This document shows positions 9,643 to 13,902 of a stretch of DNA of 13,902 nt, in pieces; the first letter of the stretch is position 1, and each line of letters begins with the position of its first letter. This DNA comes from Conidiobolus incongruus B7586 (taxonomy: Eukaryota; Entomophthoromycota; Entomophthoromycetes; Entomophthorales; Conidiobolaceae). The notes under the pieces are model-generated. The model saw only the letters and a list, made by a program, of their open reading frames with translations, did no database searches and was not told where the DNA came from. The translations under genes were made by a program, and so were the position numbers. The stretch is from the NCBI GenBank assembly GCA_000697335.1, contig JNEM01008525.1, positions 1 through 13,902 of the forward strand, written 5' to 3'.

Positions 9643-12069
9643 CTTTCTTGGAATTAAAATTGGAATTACTACATATATTTAAATATTTTTGTTAAACAAG
9701 ATCGAAAATATCATGATGCTTAGTCCAGGTTCCTTGACATTAATTTGTTATAAATTATACACATGAATTGTTTTTAATTTATTATTCATTTCAATGAATT
9801 TTTAAATTATCAATATAATGATTCACATATTCAGGGAATATTCGATTTTTATTCAAACATCCTTTTATACTTTCTTCATATAAAAAATTTTATTAATTTT
9901 GATATTTCCGCAATATATGATATAAATTCTCGAATAATGAAAATGATTAAAAATTAAAAATCAAGAACTATATAAAAATATATTATTAATCCATCAATTC
10001 ATTTATATTTCAAAAATATATAAACTCAAGCTAATATACTGAGAATTTTGAATAAACTAAATATTGCAATTCCAATATATACCATTAATGATATAAGATA
10101 TTTCAATGTAGTTTACATGATTTATCATATACTATATATCTATTTTAAAAACTAACTTTTGGATATATTATTAGATATATTTTAATAATGAAATATATTG
10201 ATAATGTAGTTTACAAAACTTTTATAGTATATTTAAACTATTAAATATTAACAATGGGTATTTTCATAATTTGATTATATAATTATATCAAAAAAGTAAA
10301 TGATTAATAAATCACTTCACTGAATTAAATATATAATTGAGGTTATTTAAAATGCTAAAATTTATATAGAAAACTTTAGATAATATGTATTAATAATGAA
10401 TTTGAGCATAGCTTCGTTGTGATGAAATTACAATTTATATAGTTTATACTATTTATTTGAATAAATTTATATCATTAAAATTTGAAAGGAAAATGATTTA
10501 GACAAAACATTAATATTAATTTAATAATTATATTTTATTCATTTTGATAATAATTTGAAAACATATTTATTATTAAAAATTGAAGGATATTACATTGTAT
10601 TATTCTAATAATAAAATTTTTTACTTTGACTATTCAAAAAATATTAAATTTAGTAAATTTAACTAACAAAAAGATATTGATATTGATTATAATTATTTAA
10701 AGGTACAGGCATCTAACAATATATAAAATATATGTTTTGGTATTCGAAATTTATTTGCATTAATATAATATAATTCATATTATAATTTCATAATATATTT
10801 CGATTGAATTTGTCTAGTAATAGTAATTTTAATATTAATGATAGTAAAATTGTTATATAATAAAAACAGTCTATCCATGGTAATAAAGAGCTTTCACAAT
10901 ATAGTTTCTCAAAAATAGAGTGTTTGATCTAAGTATGATAGAATCAAAAGTATTAAATACAAATTCAAACCACACTAGTTTGATCTTTTTTGAGGATTCA
11001 AATGAAATTTTCAATACTATATATTCAATTATATTATAGAATGTCTTTGAATGATTTAACAGAAATCTCAACTAAGTTATCTAAATAACAATAGACAAGG
11101 GAGAAGTATATTAGCTATTTCATAACATCTAATAGTAATTCAAAATAACACATAACATCATAAGCTACCATCATATTCAAGATAAAACTACCATATATTT
11201 TATTATTTTTTATGGCATTACATGCTACAAAAATTTAGTACTTGATTAATTTCGGCCATATTGAACGGAAATTGATTTCAGTTAATTGATTAAGATAATA
11301 TATTTAAAGTGAAAATATATATTGCTTAATCATATTTTATTATAAATATCACTAATTTCACAGTTTGTTCCATCTATATATTTTTCGCATCCGATGATAG
11401 TGCAATTATTTAATTACTTTACATCAAATTCACTCAAAACAATTAACATGTTATATTTTAGAGTAGCATAATTCAAAATAAAATAGTTTAAATAATAGTA
11501 TCTGAATTCATTATAACTTTCATGTTTGTTTTATATTTTGAAATTATAATATAAAATAATTTACAAGAGAATCTCTGATTCATGCTCAATGGACAATTTT
11601 TTACATTTTTATTAAATTATATATTTCATATATTACCCAATCTTTAATATTACTAAGTTTCTTTAGATAATATTATTTTGTAATTAAAATATTATTTGAT
11701 TTTAAAACCAAAATTATATATTAAAAACATTTAATTTTTTAATTATAATATAAATTTGGAGCTAAATAGAGAAATTCATTATATTTCAATCATTTATAAT
11801 GTTAATATCTCCGTATTTGATATATTAATCAAATAGACGATATATAAATAAAATTAAAAAATATTCAATATTGCAAATATTAATCTATATTTAATAATGG
11901 GAGAACATTAAATTATGAGAATGGTTAATAGATTTTAATATTAAATATTTATACAATTAAAATTACAGATTGTGAAGTAATAACAAATTGATCTATAAGT
12001 TACAGATATTTAAATTATTACTAAAAATTTAAAATTAATCAAATTTGGTTAGGATAATATGAAACTTTT
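9643..12069. other. AT-rich intergenic region between the two peptidase copies
   Basis: About 2.4 kb with GC near 12%. I see no gene, RNA gene or mobile element on either strand. The longest frame (66 codons, - strand, 10871-11071) has a low-complexity composition and no recognisable motif. No extra fragment of the peptidase gene is visible in it, so the tandem unit appears to be the gene plus a few hundred bases of upstream DNA. Confidence 0.55.
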
Positions 12070-12100
12070 AGAGATCTTAAATTTTGTATAATAATTTAGT
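12070..12100 (+). promoter_or_regulatory. Upstream block shared with the pseudogene (intact copy)
   Basis: This is the partner of 7219-7249, matching at 25 of 31 positions and lying 207 to 177 bases before the ATG. The GTATAATAATT core is exact. A TATAATAGA string at about 12129 has a near match (TATTATAGA) in the same order upstream of the pseudogene, at about 7282. Retention of this order in both copies makes common descent likely; a protein-binding role is only a possibility. Confidence 0.45.
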
Positions 12101-12195
12101 TAAAGCTGTTTGAAGTAAAGAAATGTTTTATAATAGAGCAAAAATGCGAAGTCTTGTATAGAGTAAGTAGTAATGGTGGCAAAATGTTTAAATGG

Positions 12196-12205
12196 ATAAA
12201 TACTC
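12196..12205 (+). promoter_or_regulatory. Candidate TATA box of the intact peptidase gene
   Basis: ATAAATACTC lies about 80 bases before the ATG at 12277. Its last nine bases recur upstream of the pseudogene at 7341-7349. Shared sequence at comparable distance makes it the best core promoter candidate. Confidence 0.4.
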
Positions 12206-12276
12206 TCCAAGATCAATGAAATTTTTATGAATTATATTAAATATTAATTCAATAATAATATTTATTAATAATCAAT

Positions 12277-13902
12277 ATGAAAGTTTTGATAATTCAAAGT
12301 TTGACAGTTTTATTAGTTACTAATGGTGAAAAGTTGAAGTTGAAGAGCGGACACTTTCTCAGCAACAACCTAGTAGACTTGAATGGAGATTGGAAATACC
12401 CTCCAGCTCCAAAAGACCCCAATGTGAAAGACATATTCTTTAATACTGAAATTCATGATTCTTACAGATCTCTACAGAATATTTTTGATCCAACGACTCA
12501 AAAATTTATTAACGATCAAAACGATTTTACTAGGCATTATTTTGATCTCGATCCCACTAGAGAATCCACTAGAAGTCAGCTCCAACGTCTTAATAATTAT
12601 GAACGAATTGGTTTAACTCAAGTTGTTAATGGAACAACTTATCAACTTTACAATCCTAATACATACTCCCAAAGTATCTTGACCATTCAAATTGGCAATG
12701 GCACTAGACAAACTCTAGTAGATCCTAGGCAACTATTTGAGAAAGATTTCTCCAAGATCTCTACTTTCAAAGTGTCTAAAGATGGCAAATATTTGGCCTA
12801 TGTCCTCCGTCGTAAGGGTTCCGACTGGGAAAGTATCTATGTCGTCGATTTGAAGACTGGTAAGCACACTGAAGACGAAGTGTTGTGGGCTAAATTTAAT
12901 GATTCAATTGACTGGAACGATGAGTCCACAGGTTTCTACTACTTCAAGTTCAAGCAACCCATTGGTTTGAGCTTTGATAAAGCTGGCTTGGAAAATCAAG
13001 AATCTATTACTGAAGGCTACAGATTTCACAAGGTTGGAACTAGCTCTAAATATGATAAACCTATTGGTGAAGATCGCTCTTTATACTCTCTTGGTTCTTT
13101 TCAAAAAATTCACGTCATTAACGACCGTTATACTATTATTATCTCTCAAAAAGCCATCTCTGCTGATGAAGCCCATGGTTCAGGTGCTATGGCTATGTTG
13201 ATTGACAACAGGTCTCGCGGCGGAAGTACTAATTTTGCACTTTCTGGTGATGGTAACAACTACATCGAATTCGTTTCAGCTGACAATGAAGCTATGTACT
13301 TTATTACCGATATTGGCGCTCCTAACCGTCATTTAGTATCAATTAAATTCAGTAATGTTGACAAGTTTGATGTTGTTGTTCCTCAAGCTGATCAAGGTCT
13401 TCTATATCAAACCATTACTGGCAAGGATAAGAAAGTTAGTTTGTACTACTGGGATGGTATTTCCTTCATTAAATACGTCAAAAATGGAGAAACCACTCCC
13501 ATTGACATTGAAATCCCCTTCGGTGATGCTTACTCTCCATCCTTGTCTGAAGACGGTAAGGTCTTAACATTCTCTTTGAGATCTTTCCTTTATATTTCTC
13601 AAACCTACGAATACAATTTTGAAACCAAGAGTTTGAAATTGAAGAACCAAGTTGAGGGTAATGGTTTTAATGCTAATGACTTCGTTCAATATCGTACCTT
13701 CTACAAGGGTAAAGATGGTCAAGAAATTCCCATCTTATTAGCTCACAGAAAGAATCTCAAGCCTAACAAATCTACTGGCGGTTTATTGTACGGTTATGGT
13801 GGCTTAAATGTCCAACTACATCCATCCTTCCGCCCTCATTGGGCTTACCTTATGAAAGAAAAGAACTTTGTCGCCGCCATTGCTTTGATTCGTGGCGGTG
13901 GT
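12277..13902 (+). CDS. Secreted prolyl oligopeptidase, family S9A (3' end outside window)
   Basis: The frame from ATG 12277 is open for 542 codons without an intron and runs off the right edge. By comparison with the pseudogene about 190-200 codons are missing. S9A enzymes cut short peptides after proline. Residues 1 to about 17 (MKVLIIQSLTVLLVTNG) form a hydrophobic leader like a signal peptide; classical S9A enzymes lack one. N-glycosylation sequons stand at Asn118, 141, 208, 311 and 497, which fits secretion. An N-terminal segment (about 38-95) is followed by the seven-bladed beta-propeller (about 100-460). The start of the alpha/beta-hydrolase domain then holds FVQYRTFYKGKDGQEIPILLA, LLYGYGGLN (Tyr507 matches the oxyanion-hole Tyr of the mammalian enzyme) and IRGGG at 538-542. 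The catalytic Ser, Asp and His lie beyond the edge, so activity cannot be confirmed. ATG 12277 is chosen because it begins the leader and aligns with the pseudogene start. A candidate TATA box lies at 12196. Confidence 0.9.
   Translation, partial: MKVLIIQSLTVLLVTNGEKLKLKSGHFLSNNLVDLNGDWKYPPAPKDPNVKDIFFNTEIHDSYRSLQNIFDPTTQKFINDQNDFTRHYFDLDPTRESTRSQLQRLNNYERIGLTQVVNGTTYQLYNPNTYSQSILTIQIGNGTRQTLVDPRQLFEKDFSKISTFKVSKDGKYLAYVLRRKGSDWESIYVVDLKTGKHTEDEVLWAKFNDSIDWNDESTGFYYFKFKQPIGLSFDKAGLENQESITEGYRFHKVGTSSKYDKPIGEDRSLYSLGSFQKIHVINDRYTIIISQKAISADEAHGSGAMAMLIDNRSRGGSTNFALSGDGNNYIEFVSADNEAMYFITDIGAPNRHLVSIKFSNVDKFDVVVPQADQGLLYQTITGKDKKVSLYYWDGISFIKYVKNGETTPIDIEIPFGDAYSPSLSEDGKVLTFSLRSFLYISQTYEYNFETKSLKLKNQVEGNGFNANDFVQYRTFYKGKDGQEIPILLAHRKNLKPNKSTGGLLYGYGGLNVQLHPSFRPHWAYLMKEKNFVAAIALIRGGG
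13580..13697 (+). repeat. 118-bp tract identical to the pseudogene (copy 2)
   Basis: This is the partner of 8672-8789. It encodes residues about 435-474 of the intact peptidase, the end of the propeller and the return into the hydrolase domain. Lying inside a conserved coding region, it could be a donor or a receiver of gene conversion; with one copy dead, selection alone does not explain perfect identity at silent sites. Confidence 0.85.

Noticed and set aside
10871-11071. 66-codon open frame on the - strand
   Set aside because: Its composition is that of random AT-rich DNA (Phe, Ile, Leu, Asn, Lys), it shows no motif or conserved context, and it lies in spacer DNA.
12277-13902. A macrocyclase of the POPB type for ribosomal cyclic peptides
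   Set aside because: Some fungal S9A enzymes cyclise toxin precursors, but no small precursor gene is visible in the window, and the leader peptide here points to secretion. Family membership alone does not support that role.

Overview
This is about 13.9 kb of very AT-rich eukaryotic nuclear DNA. Coding islands with roughly 37-40% GC (hand counts: 40% at 2041-2100, 37% at 9061-9120) sit in intergenic DNA with about 10-12% GC (4381-4440 and 10561-10620). There are no operons, no bacterial ribosome-binding sites and no introns that I can see. Genes are far apart, all on the + strand, and have AATAAA-type signals just after the stop. Single-exon genes with N-terminal signal peptides, including an FAD oxidase of a type common in fungi, fit an AT-rich early-diverging fungus (for example Entomophthoromycotina-like) or another AT-rich microbial eukaryote. 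The lineage is a guess from composition and gene content.

Layout. 1-1460: AT-rich intergenic DNA, ending in a TATA-like box. 1461-2945: an intact secreted FAD-linked oxidase of the berberine bridge enzyme (BBE) family, with both covalent-flavin residues and the C-terminal BBE domain. 2946-7218: over 4 kb of AT-rich DNA with no gene I can support. 7395-9593: a decayed prolyl oligopeptidase (family S9A) gene that has lost its start codon, carries stops and frameshifts, and still shows Ser, Asp and His catalytic motifs in separate frames. 9594-12276: AT-rich intergenic DNA. 12277-13902: an intact paralogue of the same peptidase in the same orientation, 542 codons open to the right edge, which cuts it off before its catalytic Ser, Asp and His.

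The two peptidase copies are a tandem duplication. Similarity covers the coding region and also a collinear stretch of promoter. Their identity is very uneven: weak at the 5' end, about 84% just after the propeller region, and perfect over one 118-bp tract, which suggests gene conversion between the copies. The live copy has a hydrophobic leader and five N-glycosylation sequons, so it looks secreted, whereas classical S9A prolyl oligopeptidases are cytosolic. The oxidase and the peptidase are both predicted to leave the cell, but nothing in the window ties them to one pathway. I see no cassette of the kind expected for a new multi-gene system; the main points of interest are the secreted peptidase family and its partly converted dead copy.
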